Source: Oscillospiraceae bacterium (GTDB taxonomy: Bacteria; Bacillota; Clostridia; Oscillospirales; Oscillospiraceae). From it: a DNA stretch of 15,206 bases. The stretch spans positions 1 to 15,206 of the forward strand of contig JAIEFH010000260.1 in assembly GCA_029067025.1 (NCBI GenBank), written 5' to 3'. The position numbers and the translations under genes are program-made. The notes beneath the pieces were generated by a model, which was not told where the DNA came from, ran no database searches, and worked only from the letters and a program-made list of their open reading frames with translations. Below, piece after piece: positions 1-7,403 of this stretch. The first letter of the stretch is position 1; each line of letters starts with the position of its first letter.

Positions 1-182
1 TTGCCGCCGCGTCTATTTTGTCTAAGGGCAGCCGGGAGCGGTACATGGAGGAGATGGGGGCGCGCTACCCCCAATATGAGTTCGAGCGCCACAAGGGCTA
101 TCCAACGAAACGCCACTATGAGCTGCTGCGGGAATTTGGGCCGTGTTCCATCCACCGCCGCACCTTTTTGAAAAAGCTGTGA
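1..182 (+). CDS. rnhB: Ribonuclease HII, C-terminal end (5' partial)
   Basis: This is the last roughly 60 codons of a gene that begins before the window; the readable frame starts at base 3 and ends at TGA 180-182. The peptide opens AASILSKGSRERYMEEM, matching the conserved helix of RNase HII that follows its last catalytic aspartate, and ends SIHRRTFLKKL, the typical C-terminus of the family. RNase HII nicks RNA embedded in DNA and removes misincorporated ribonucleotides in the cytoplasm. The catalytic D-E-D residues lie upstream and cannot be checked. The stop overlaps the proposed yraN start by 4 nt (GTGA), so the two genes are probably co-transcribed and translationally coupled, a common rnhB-yraN pairing. 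Confidence 0.9.
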   Translation, partial: AAASILSKGSRERYMEEMGARYPQYEFERHKGYPTKRHYELLREFGPCSIHRRTFLKKL

Positions 183-550
183 GCGGCGGCGGGCAGGCCC
201 GCCTGCTGGGCCAGTGGGGTGAGGAACAGGTGGCGGAACAGCTGCGGCGCGAAGGGTGGACGGTCATGGCGCGCAACTTCCGCTGCCGCATGGGTGAGCT
301 GGACATCGTGGCGAAAAACGACCAATTCCTGATCTTTGTGGAGGTCAAACTGCGGAAAAACGATCAATTTGGATCGGCGTGTGAGGCGGTGACCCCGTCC
401 AAGCAGCGCAAACTGCGCGCCGCCGCCCAGTTTTACCTCATGAGCCACCCCTCAACGCTCCAGCCCCGATTTGATGTGGCGGAGGTATACGCGCCCCAAG
501 GTATTCACACGGAAAGGCCGGACATATATTATATAGAGAACGCTTTTTAG
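179..550 (+). CDS. yraN: YraN/UPF0102 family putative nuclease-fold protein
   Basis: The product is about 123 residues, normal for the UPF0102 (YraN) family. The core reads GELDIVAKNDQFLIFVEVKLR, followed by a helical VTPSKQRKL segment and a terminal FDV strand. This E...D...ExK arrangement is that of the PD-(D/E)XK nuclease fold, but the function in bacteria is not well established. I chose GTG 179 because it overlaps the rnhB stop in a GTGA junction and gives a family-length N-terminus. The frame is open upstream to another GTG at 143, which would add 12 residues and a longer overlap. The Shine-Dalgarno sequence is weak, consistent with coupling to rnhB. The family assignment is firm; the biochemical role is unknown. 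Confidence 0.88.
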   Translation: MSGGGQARLLGQWGEEQVAEQLRREGWTVMARNFRCRMGELDIVAKNDQFLIFVEVKLRKNDQFGSACEAVTPSKQRKLRAAAQFYLMSHPSTLQPRFDVAEVYAPQGIHTERPDIYYIENAF

Positions 551-564
551 TGGGGAGGACGGCC

Positions 565-1509
565 ATGAAGCCTATTTCAGTTTTTGACGCCCACTGTGAC
601 ACCATCTCCCGCTGCTGGCGTGAGTATGAGGGGCTGGGGCACAACTCCGGGATGATTTCGCTGGAGCGGACGGCGTGCTTTGCCCGGTACTGCCAGTTTT
701 TTGCCCTGTGGACCGCGGACGGCTTTACCGGCTATCCCCCCGGAAAAGATTCCGTAGAGCTGGCCTATCATGCGCTTTTACGCTGTTTTAAGGAGCAGAT
801 GGCGCGCAACGCGGACAAGATCGTCCAGTGCCGCACCGCTCAGGACGTGGAGCGGGCCCATTGCCAGGGGAAGGCGGCGGCCTTCCTGACCGTGGAGGGC
901 GCGGAGCTGCTGGGCTGTGACCCGGCCCGGTTGGAAGAAGCGGCGGAGAATGGGGTGGTAGCCATCAATCTGACCTGGAACCACGCCAATGCCCTGTCCG
1001 GTTCCCACTGTGACCAGCCGCACAGGGGGTTATCAAGCGTCGGACGGCGGTTTGTGGAAAAAATGGAGGAGTTACATATCCTGGTGGACGTGTCCCACCT
1101 GTCCGAGGCGGGGTTCTGGGATGTGATTGAAATGGCCCGGCGGCCCATCATCGCCAGCCACTCCAACGCAAAATCTGTGTGGAATCACACAAGGAACTTG
1201 ACGGATGAGCAAATAACTGCGATAATAGGAAATCAGGGTGTGATCGGTCTTAACTTCTATCGGGACTTCGTGGGCGGCAGCCGGGACTTGGATATGCTGC
1301 GGGCTCACCTGGATCACATCCTGGAACTGGGCGGCGCGGCCTGCGCGGCCCTGGGGGGCGACTGGGATGGCTGCGACACCATCGACGCTCTGCCGTCCAT
1401 TGACAAGCTGAGTTGCTTTTATGAGTATCTGCTGTGCCATGGTTATGATGAAACAGTCGTGCGCGACTTGTTTTATAACAATTTAATGAGAGTAGTGAGT
1501 CAACGATGA
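565..1509 (+). CDS. Membrane dipeptidase, peptidase family M19
   Basis: This 314-residue protein has the zinc-ligand pattern of M19 (renal dipeptidase-like) peptidases: H10-x-D12 in DAHCDT, E111 in TVEGAE, H178 in DVSHLS, H199 in ASHSN, and the late aspartate in GGDWDG (D266). The family hydrolyses dipeptides, including D-amino-acid-containing ones, with a binuclear zinc centre. Despite the family name I see no signal peptide or membrane segment, so the enzyme is probably cytoplasmic. A GTG at 550 overlaps the yraN stop, but ATG 565 is preferred because GGGGAGGA at 552-559 sits at good distance. The stop overlaps the thrC start (ATGA at 1506-1509). Substrate cannot be inferred from sequence. 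Confidence 0.92.
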   Translation: MKPISVFDAHCDTISRCWREYEGLGHNSGMISLERTACFARYCQFFALWTADGFTGYPPGKDSVELAYHALLRCFKEQMARNADKIVQCRTAQDVERAHCQGKAAAFLTVEGAELLGCDPARLEEAAENGVVAINLTWNHANALSGSHCDQPHRGLSSVGRRFVEKMEELHILVDVSHLSEAGFWDVIEMARRPIIASHSNAKSVWNHTRNLTDEQITAIIGNQGVIGLNFYRDFVGGSRDLDMLRAHLDHILELGGAACAALGGDWDGCDTIDALPSIDKLSCFYEYLLCHGYDETVVRDLFYNNLMRVVSQR

Positions 1510-2993
1510 ATTATTTGAGCACGAGAAATAAAGACCTGCGTATGAACGCGCCCCAGGCCATCGCCAAGGGCTTAGCTCCGGACGGTGGCCTGATGACCCC
1601 GGCGGTGCTGCCCAGGCTGCCTGCGTCCGCCGTGGAGACTATGAAGGAGATGTCCTACCAGCAGCGGGTGGTGTACATCATGAACAGCTTTTTGGAGGGC
1701 TTCTCCGGTTCTGAGCTCACCGCCTATGCCGCTGAGGCCTACGGAGGCGGCAGGTTTTCCCATGAGGATGTGGCGCCCGTCCGCAAGCTGGACGACAACA
1801 CCTACTGCCTGGAGCTGTGGCACGGGCCCACCTGCGCCTTCAAGGATATGGCGCTTCAGATCCTGCCCCATCTGCTCACCGCGTCTCTGGAGAAGAACGA
1901 CGAGAAAAAGACGGTGTGCATTCTGGTAGCCACCTCCGGAGACACGGGCAAAGCCGCTCTGGAGGGGTTCCGCAATGTGGATAAGACCAAGATCCTTGTG
2001 TTTTATCCCAAGGACGGTGTGTCTGAAATCCAGGAGCTGCAGATGGTTACCCAAGAGGGGGGCAACGTAGGCGTATGCTCCGTTGTGGGCAATTTTGATG
2101 ACGCGCAGTCTGGGGTCAAGAAGCTGTTTGCCGACGAGGAGCTGGCTGAGAAGCTGGCGGAGCGGGGCTATTTCCTGTCCTCCGCTAACTCGATCAACTG
2201 GGGCCGGGTGCTGCCGCAGATCGTGTACTACGCCTCCGCCTACTGTGATTTGCTGAAGGCCGAAGCCATTACCAAGGGCCAGGCCATCAATGTGTGCGTA
2301 CCCACCGGCAATTTCGGCAATATCCTGGCGGCATACTACGCCAAGGCCATGGGTATTCCCATTAACAAGCTGATCTGCGCCTCCAACCAGAACAACGTAC
2401 TCACCGACTTCATTAATACCGGTTCCTATGACCGCAACCGCACCTTTTATAATACCATCTCGCCCTCTATGGACATCCTCATCTCCAGCAACCTGGAGCG
2501 GATGCTCTTCGAGTTGTCCGGCCGGGACGACAAGCTGGTGCGGGAGTATATGTCTCAGCTGGCTGAGTACGGCAGCTACCGGGTGGACAGTTCCATCCGC
2601 ACCAAGCTCAAGCGGCTGTTCAGCGCCGGCTGCTGCGACGACCAGCAGACCCAGGCCATGATCGCTAAAATGTGGAACGAGCGGAACTACCTCATTGATC
2701 CCCACACCGCCGTGGCGTTCCATGTGCTGGAGGAGTACCGGGAGGAGACTGGGGACGATACGGTGACGGTGGCGGTATCCACTGCCAGCCCCTTTAAATT
2801 CTGCTCCAGTGTGCTCACTGCCCTGGGAGTGAAAGAGCAGAAGTCCGGACTGGATATTCTGGATCAGCTCACTGAGATCACCGGTGTGCCGACCCCCGCA
2901 CCTCTGGCCCGGCTGAAAAAACGCCGCCGCCGTTTTGATGACGTAGTGGACAAGGATGCCATGAAGGGCTGCGTACTGGACTTTCTGAAGTAA
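1506..2993 (+). CDS. thrC: Threonine synthase
   Basis: This 495-residue protein converts O-phospho-L-homoserine to threonine with pyridoxal phosphate. The N-terminus STRNKDLRMNAPQAIAKG, then APDGGLM, is characteristic of the longer threonine synthase class. The PLP lysine is K113 in HGPTCAFKDMALQ, and SGDTGKAAL is the phosphate-binding region. NFGNILAAYYAKAMG and a late VAVSTASPFKF segment also fit. The start ATG overlaps the dipeptidase stop by 4 nt and lacks a strong Shine-Dalgarno, so translation is probably coupled. No other threonine-pathway gene lies nearby, and I see no T-box or leader peptide before it; any regulation must come from the operon promoter outside the window. Confidence 0.96.
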   Translation: MNYLSTRNKDLRMNAPQAIAKGLAPDGGLMTPAVLPRLPASAVETMKEMSYQQRVVYIMNSFLEGFSGSELTAYAAEAYGGGRFSHEDVAPVRKLDDNTYCLELWHGPTCAFKDMALQILPHLLTASLEKNDEKKTVCILVATSGDTGKAALEGFRNVDKTKILVFYPKDGVSEIQELQMVTQEGGNVGVCSVVGNFDDAQSGVKKLFADEELAEKLAERGYFLSSANSINWGRVLPQIVYYASAYCDLLKAEAITKGQAINVCVPTGNFGNILAAYYAKAMGIPINKLICASNQNNVLTDFINTGSYDRNRTFYNTISPSMDILISSNLERMLFELSGRDDKLVREYMSQLAEYGSYRVDSSIRTKLKRLFSAGCCDDQQTQAMIAKMWNERNYLIDPHTAVAFHVLEEYREETGDDTVTVAVSTASPFKFCSSVLTALGVKEQKSGLDILDQLTEITGVPTPAPLARLKKRRRRFDDVVDKDAMKGCVLDFLK

Positions 2994-3004
2994 GAGGTGA
3001 TGGG

Positions 3005-3694
3005 ATGGCTCTCTATGCCATCGGCGATACCCACCTTTCCCTGGGCGCGGACAAGCCCATGGATGTGTTCGGCGGCGGCTGGGAAGGCTATGTGGACAAG
3101 CTCAGGGAGGGCTTTGCCTCGGTGGATGACAATGACACAGTGGTGCTGTGCGGCGACCTGTCCTGGGGTATGGGCTTAGAGGAGGCACGGGACGATTTTG
3201 CCTTTCTTGACCATGAGCTGCCGGGGGAGAAGTGGCTGCTCAAGGGCAACCACGACTACTGGTGGAACACCGCCGCCAAGATGAATGCTTTTTTCCAGGC
3301 CAACGGATTTAATCGCCTCCACATTCTGCACAACAACTGCGCTTTTTATGAGGATGTGGCGTTGTGCGGCACCCGGGGATGGTTTTTTGAGGAAAACGGC
3401 GCACCCCAGTGGGAGAAGGTGTTTAAACGGGAGCTGATTCGGCTGGAGGCGTCTCTGAAGGCGGCGGGGGAGAGGGAGAAGCTGTGCTTTCTCCATTATC
3501 CGCCTCTTTACCGGGGCTATCGCTGCCAGGAGATCATCGATTTGCTGGAGCAGTACCGTGTTGCCGTATGCTGCTATGGCCATCTCCATGGGCCCAGCCA
3601 CCGGCTGGCCATCGAGGGAATGCAGGGATCGGTGGACTACCGCCTGGTGTCCGCGGACTTTGTCGGATTTCGTCCAAAAAAAATTTTGGATTAA
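3005..3694 (+). CDS. Calcineurin-like metallophosphoesterase (COG1768-like)
   Basis: This 229-residue protein carries the metallophosphoesterase metal-binding motifs in order: D8-T-H10, G50-D51, G81-N82-H83-D84, an LHYPP histidine and C-terminal GHLHG. The domain is stand-alone, without a signal peptide or membrane segments. It resembles the predicted phosphohydrolase group often encoded singly in Clostridia, whose physiological substrate is unknown. ATG 3005 is chosen because AGAGGTGA at 2993-3000 provides a ribosome binding site; it lies 11 nt after the thrC stop, so the gene is the last member of the upstream operon. The final codons cross an A8-T4 tract (3676-3687) that forms a small AT-rich inverted repeat just before the TAA. 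Confidence 0.9.
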   Translation: MALYAIGDTHLSLGADKPMDVFGGGWEGYVDKLREGFASVDDNDTVVLCGDLSWGMGLEEARDDFAFLDHELPGEKWLLKGNHDYWWNTAAKMNAFFQANGFNRLHILHNNCAFYEDVALCGTRGWFFEENGAPQWEKVFKRELIRLEASLKAAGEREKLCFLHYPPLYRGYRCQEIIDLLEQYRVAVCCYGHLHGPSHRLAIEGMQGSVDYRLVSADFVGFRPKKILD

Positions 3695-3706
3695 GCAAAA
3701 AAACAG

Positions 3707-3735
3707 TGGAAATCTCCGCGCCTATCTGGTAGAAT
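3707..3735 (+). promoter_or_regulatory. Candidate sigma-A promoter for tig
   Basis: TGGAAA (3707-3712), a 17-nt spacer and TAGAAT (3730-3735), with TG at 3727-3728 giving an extended -10 (TGnTAGAAT). It falls in the 111-nt gap between the metallophosphoesterase and trigger factor, where a new unit would begin. The -35 matches consensus at 4 of 6 positions and the -10 at 5 of 6. Confidence 0.5.
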
Positions 3736-3805
3736 AGGTTGGATTATTTAGAAAGAAGGCCCAGCAAGTCTATCCTGAGGCGGGCCAAGCTTGGAGGAAC
3801 ACACC

Positions 3806-5200
3806 ATGAACATCAAGAGCAATGAGAAAAAAGAGAACAGCACCTATGAACTGGTGATCGAGGTCGGAGCTGCCGAGTTCCAGGCCGCCATCGACAAGGT
3901 CTACAATCGCCAGAAGAACCGCATTAACATCCCTGGCTTCCGCAAGGGCAAGGCCCCCCGGAAGATGGTGGAAAAGATGTACGGCGCTGAGATTTTCTAT
4001 GAGGACGCCATCTCCCTGGCCTATCCCGACGCTTATGAAGAGGCACTGAAGGAAGCGGGCATTGACCCCGTGGCCTATCCTCAGTTGGAGGTGCTGGATG
4101 TCAGCGCCGATGGCTTTACCTTCAAGGCCACCGTCACGGTCAAGCCCGAGGCGTCCATCAAAGACTACAAGGGCCTGCCCGTGGCCAAGCCGGAGGTAAA
4201 GGTGTCCGCCGCCGACGTAAAGGCGGAGCTGAAGCCTTACATCGACCGGGCTTCCCGCCTGGTGAGCGTGGAGCGCAAGGCCAAGAAGGGCGACACCGCG
4301 GTCATCGACTTCGAGGGCTTCAAGGACGGCGTACCCTTCCAGGGCGGAAAGGGAGAAAACTACAGCTTGGAGCTGGGCTCCGGTTCCTTTGTCCCCGGCT
4401 TTGAGGATCAGGTCATCGGCATGAAGGTCGGCGATGAGAAGGATCTGGACATCACCTTCCCGGAGAACTATACCCCCGAGCTGGCCGGCGCCCAGGTGGT
4501 GTTTAAGGTCAAGGTTCATGAGGTGAAGGAGAAGCAGGAGCCCGAGGTGGACGACGAGTTTGCCAAGGATGTGTCCGAGTTTGAAACCCTGGACGAGTTC
4601 AAGAAAGATCTGAGCGACAAGCTGAAGGCCCGCCGTCAGGAGCAGGCTGACCGGGACTTTGAGACCGCCGTTATCGACGCCCTCATTGAGAAGCTGGAGT
4701 GCGACGTGCCCCAGGCCATGATCGACTACCGAGCGGACAAGATGCTGGAGGACTATGCCAACCGCATTCAGAGCCAGGGCATCGGCTTTGAGGATTATCT
4801 GCGGATGATGGGTCTGTCCATGGACGATATGCGCGCCCAGTCCAAGACCGCCGCCGACCGCAACGTGCGCAGCGACCTGGCTTTGGAGGCTGTGGCCGCC
4901 GCCGAGGGCATTGAGGTGACCGAGGCCGAGGTGGAAGAAGAGATTGGCAAGCTGGCTGAGCAGTACAGCATGGAGGCGGACAAGGTCCGCGCCGCCATCA
5001 AGGACGAGGATCTGCGCCGTGATCTGTCTGTCCGCAAGGCGCTGGAGCTGGTGAAATCTTCTGCCAAGAAGCCCGCGAAGAAGGCCGAGAAGGCGGAGGA
5101 CAAGGAGGAGAAGGCGGAGAAAAAATCTGCCAAGAAGGCGGAAAAGGCCGGAGAAAAGGCAGAGAAAAAGACTTCCAAGGCTAAGAAAACTGAGGAATAA
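3806..5200 (+). CDS. tig: Trigger factor (ribosome-associated chaperone and prolyl isomerase)
   Basis: This 464-residue protein has the full trigger factor layout. The N-terminal ribosome-binding domain contains the signature GFRKGKAPRKMVEKMYG. The central FKBP-like prolyl isomerase domain runs from GDTAVIDFEGFKDGVPF to FPENYTPELAGAQVVFKVKV. A long helical C-terminal chaperone domain follows. From about residue 421 the protein ends in a roughly 44-residue low-complexity tail of Lys, Ala and Glu (KKPAKKAEKAEDKEEKAEKK and similar), which makes it longer than the usual ~430 residues. ATG 3806 is the start because GGAGG at 3793-3797 precedes it; a TTG at 3791 in the same frame overlaps that site. 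It is the first gene of the folding and proteolysis block and binds nascent chains at the ribosome exit. Confidence 0.97.
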   Translation: MNIKSNEKKENSTYELVIEVGAAEFQAAIDKVYNRQKNRINIPGFRKGKAPRKMVEKMYGAEIFYEDAISLAYPDAYEEALKEAGIDPVAYPQLEVLDVSADGFTFKATVTVKPEASIKDYKGLPVAKPEVKVSAADVKAELKPYIDRASRLVSVERKAKKGDTAVIDFEGFKDGVPFQGGKGENYSLELGSGSFVPGFEDQVIGMKVGDEKDLDITFPENYTPELAGAQVVFKVKVHEVKEKQEPEVDDEFAKDVSEFETLDEFKKDLSDKLKARRQEQADRDFETAVIDALIEKLECDVPQAMIDYRADKMLEDYANRIQSQGIGFEDYLRMMGLSMDDMRAQSKTAADRNVRSDLALEAVAAAEGIEVTEAEVEEEIGKLAEQYSMEADKVRAAIKDEDLRRDLSVRKALELVKSSAKKPAKKAEKAEDKEEKAEKKSAKKAEKAGEKAEKKTSKAKKTEE

Positions 5201-5233
5201 GCATACTACATTCCTTTTCTGGGAGAGGGAGGG

Positions 5234-5270
5234 AATAACCGCCGGCGAACAATGGGTATAATAACCGGCG
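5234..5270 (+). promoter_or_regulatory. Candidate clpP promoter with flanking repeats
   Basis: A perfect TATAAT lies at 5257-5262 in the tig-clpP gap, 54 nt before the clpP start. No good -35 is visible at normal spacing. AATAACCG occurs twice as a direct repeat (5234-5241 and 5260-5267), the second copy overlapping the -10, and CGCCGG/CCGGCG arms (5240-5245 and 5265-5270) form an inverted pair around it. I see no CtsR heptad repeat or CIRCE element here. A dedicated operator is an inference. Confidence 0.4.
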
Positions 5271-5315
5271 TCGATGGAAATCGGATTCCCCCATCTGAAA
5301 GGAGAAGCATCAATT

Positions 5316-5897
5316 ATGAGTTTGGTTCCATATGTAGTTGAACAGACCAGCCGGGGCGAGCGCTCGTACGACATCTTTTCCCGGCTGCTCAATGACCGCA
5401 TCGTGTTTTTGGGCGAGGAGGTCAACGCCACCACCGCGTCCCTGGTGGTCGCCCAACTGCTCTATCTGGAGGCCCAGGACCCGGATAAGGACATCCAGTT
5501 CTATATCAACAGCCCGGGCGGCTCTGTCACCGATGGCATGGCCATCTACGACACCATGCAGTACATCAAATGTGATGTGTCCACCATCTGCGTGGGCATG
5601 GCCGCATCCATGGGCGCGTTTCTGCTGTCCGCCGGCGCCAAGGGTAAGCGCATGGCCCTACCCAACGCTGAGATCATGATTCACCAGCCCTCCGCTGGCA
5701 CACAGGGTCAGATCACCGACATGGCCATCCACCTGAAGCGGCTTGAAATCATTAAAAAGCGGATGAATGTCATCCTGGCCGGCAACTGCGGCAAGAGCGT
5801 GGAGCAGGTCACCGCCGACTGTGAGCGGGACAACTTTATGACCGCCGAAGAGGCCCTGGAGTACGGTCTGATTGACAAGATTATCACCAATCGTTGA
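5316..5897 (+). CDS. clpP: ATP-dependent Clp protease, proteolytic subunit
   Basis: This 193-residue serine peptidase has the standard ClpP length and catalytic triad: S98 in GMAASMG, H123 in MIHQP and D172 in CERDNFM. The oxyanion strand (NSPGGSVTDGMAIYD) and the handle-region helix are intact. It forms the tetradecameric degradation chamber fed by ClpX or other Clp ATPases in the cytoplasm. ATG 5316 is chosen because AAAGGAGAAG at 5298-5307 precedes it and MSLVPYVVEQTSRGERSYDI is the usual N-terminus. The frame is open upstream to ATG 5274, but that lies immediately after the candidate promoter and would give an atypical N-terminus. clpX follows after 65 nt, consistent with the partnership of the two products. 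Confidence 0.98.
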   Translation: MSLVPYVVEQTSRGERSYDIFSRLLNDRIVFLGEEVNATTASLVVAQLLYLEAQDPDKDIQFYINSPGGSVTDGMAIYDTMQYIKCDVSTICVGMAASMGAFLLSAGAKGKRMALPNAEIMIHQPSAGTQGQITDMAIHLKRLEIIKKRMNVILAGNCGKSVEQVTADCERDNFMTAEEALEYGLIDKIITNR

Positions 5898-5905
5898 GTG
5901 AGCTG

Positions 5906-5932
5906 AAGAGCGGAGATAAAGCCTCCGCTCTT
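5906..5932 (+). other. Intercistronic stem-loop between clpP and clpX
   Basis: AAGAGCGGAG (5906-5915) pairs perfectly with CTCCGCTCTT (5923-5932) across a 7-nt loop. It lies 8 nt after the clpP stop and upstream of the clpX ribosome binding site. Only three T residues follow the stem, so it looks more like an mRNA stability/processing element or leaky attenuator than a full terminator. Confidence 0.6.
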
Positions 5933-5962
5933 TGGCCTTTCCCTGAAAGGAAGAACCATAAT

Positions 5963-7279
5963 ATGGCAAGAGACGACTACAAATCGGTGCGCTGCTCCTT
6001 TTGCGGCAAGCATCAGGAGCAGGTGGAACGGATCATCGCCGGCCCAGGCGCATACATCTGCAACGAGTGTGTTCACCTGTGCCTGAGCGTTCTGGGTGAG
6101 AACTACGATGATGACCGGGCAGATATGCCGGACATCCCTGATGTGATCCCCACGCCCAAAGAGATGGTGGCCGTGCTGGACGAGTATATTATCGGTCAAG
6201 ACAGCGCCAAGGTAGCCCTTTCGGTGGCGGTATACAACCACTACAAGCGCATTTATTTTGGCGGCGGGGACAATGTGGAGCTGCAAAAGAGCAACATCCT
6301 CATGATCGGTCCCACAGGCTGTGGTAAAACGCTGTTTGCCCAGACCTTGGCCCGTATCCTCAAGGTGCCCTTTGCCATCGCTGACGCCACCACCCTTACC
6401 GAGGCGGGCTACGTGGGTGACGATGTGGAGAATATCCTGCTGCGCCTGGTTCAGGCCGCCGACTATGACATCGAGCTGGCTCAGCGGGGAATCATCTATG
6501 TGGACGAGATCGACAAGATTGCCCGCAAAAGCGAGAACACATCGATTACTCGCGACGTGTCCGGCGAGGGGGTACAGCAGGCCCTGCTGAAAATCCTGGA
6601 GGGCACTGTGGCCAACGTGCCTCCCCAGGGCGGACGCAAGCATCCCCATCAGGAGTTTTTGCAGATCGACACCAAAAACATCCTGTTCATCTGCGGCGGC
6701 GCCTTCGATGGGCTGGACAAGATCATTGAGCGCCGACTGGATCAAAAGACCATCGGTTTTGGCGCGGATGTCAAGACATCTGCGGAGCGGGAGAAGGAGG
6801 ACGCGCTCAAGGCTGTGCAGCCTCATGACCTGTTGAAATTCGGCATCATCCCCGAGCTGGTGGGCCGCCTCCCCATCATTACGACCTTGAAGGCCCTTGA
6901 CAGGGAGCAGTTGGTGCGCATTCTCACCGAGCCGAAAAATGCCCTGGTGAAGCAGTATAAGTGCCTGCTGGACTATGACAACGTGGAGCTGGAATTTACT
7001 CCCGAGGCGCTGGACGCCGCCGCGGATAAGGCGCTGGAGCGCAAGATCGGCGCCCGCGGGCTGCGGGCGGTACTGGAGGAGGTTATGACTCCTGTTATGT
7101 ACGACGCTCCCTCTGATCAGAGTATCGCTAAGGTGACTGTTACGGCTGAAGCCATCAATGGCGAGGCCGAGCCTGAGATCATGCGTCAGGAGGGCCGTCC
7201 CGCGCGGCCCAGACTGGGTGCGGCGGCGCTGCGCACAGAAAAAGGCGGACAGGCGTCTGCCCGAGGAAACGCATCCTGA
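5963..7279 (+). CDS. clpX: ATP-dependent Clp protease ATP-binding subunit ClpX
   Basis: This 438-residue AAA+ unfoldase recognises tagged substrates and feeds them into ClpP. The N-terminal zinc domain has C11-x2-C14 and C33-x2-C36. The Walker A motif is GPTGCGKT (116-123), Walker B is YVDEIDKI (D181, E182), and the substrate-gripping pore loop GYVGDD is present. The IGF tripeptide that docks onto ClpP is found in KTIGFGAD. The last ~35 residues are a divergent Arg/Ala/Gly-rich tail beyond the conserved fold. The start is ATG 5963, preceded by GAAAGGAAG; an upstream in-frame TTG at 5894 would run through the intercistronic hairpin and add residues not typical of ClpX. Confidence 0.98.
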   Translation: MARDDYKSVRCSFCGKHQEQVERIIAGPGAYICNECVHLCLSVLGENYDDDRADMPDIPDVIPTPKEMVAVLDEYIIGQDSAKVALSVAVYNHYKRIYFGGGDNVELQKSNILMIGPTGCGKTLFAQTLARILKVPFAIADATTLTEAGYVGDDVENILLRLVQAADYDIELAQRGIIYVDEIDKIARKSENTSITRDVSGEGVQQALLKILEGTVANVPPQGGRKHPHQEFLQIDTKNILFICGGAFDGLDKIIERRLDQKTIGFGADVKTSAEREKEDALKAVQPHDLLKFGIIPELVGRLPIITTLKALDREQLVRILTEPKNALVKQYKCLLDYDNVELEFTPEALDAAADKALERKIGARGLRAVLEEVMTPVMYDAPSDQSIAKVTVTAEAINGEAEPEIMRQEGRPARPRLGAAALRTEKGGQASARGNAS

Positions 7280-7353
7280 ACCATCTGGCAAGCTCAGCTG
7301 TCGGTTTTGCCCCATCCGGCAGCGGTGCCAGCAATTGAACAATGAGTCGTTTT

Positions 7354-7379
7354 GGGGCGGGCGAAGGCCCGCCCCTTTT
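7354..7379 (+). terminator. GC-rich hairpin with short U-tract between clpX and lon
   Basis: GGGGCGGGC (7354-7362), loop GAAG, GCCCGCCCC (7367-7375), then TTTT and C. The 9-bp all-GC stem followed by T residues has the form of an intrinsic terminator. It ends 24 nt before the lon start, and I could find no clear promoter between it and lon. It may therefore act as a partial terminator that lowers lon expression relative to clpX. Confidence 0.7.
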
Positions 7380-7403
7380 CAGTACGGAAAGGAGTGACCC
7401 CTC

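Noticed and set aside
3673..3690. TCCAAAA/TTTTGGA inverted repeat at the end of the metallophosphoesterase as a terminator
   Set aside because: The stem is short and almost all A-T and no U-tract follows, so it would be a poor terminator. It lies within the last codons.
3785..3794. CCAAGCTTGG palindrome overlapping the tig ribosome binding site
   Set aside because: A 10-bp self-complementary sequence without a loop is too short to call an operator without a second copy or conservation.
3770..5434. Minus-strand ORF of 554 codons antisense to tig and part of clpP
   Set aside because: It is the mirror of the strongly codon-biased tig frame, with low-complexity Leu/Gly/His-rich sequence and no recognisable domain. 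The plus-strand genes are certain.
5872..5877. Perfect TTGACA at the end of clpP as a possible clpX promoter
   Set aside because: It encodes the conserved LIDKI of ClpP, and no -10 hexamer lies 16-18 nt downstream (TGAGTG at 17 nt).
5708..7342. Minus-strand ORF of 544 codons antisense to clpX
   Set aside because: The open frame arises from codon bias of clpX and the end of clpP. The peptide matches no family I recognise and has no convincing start context.
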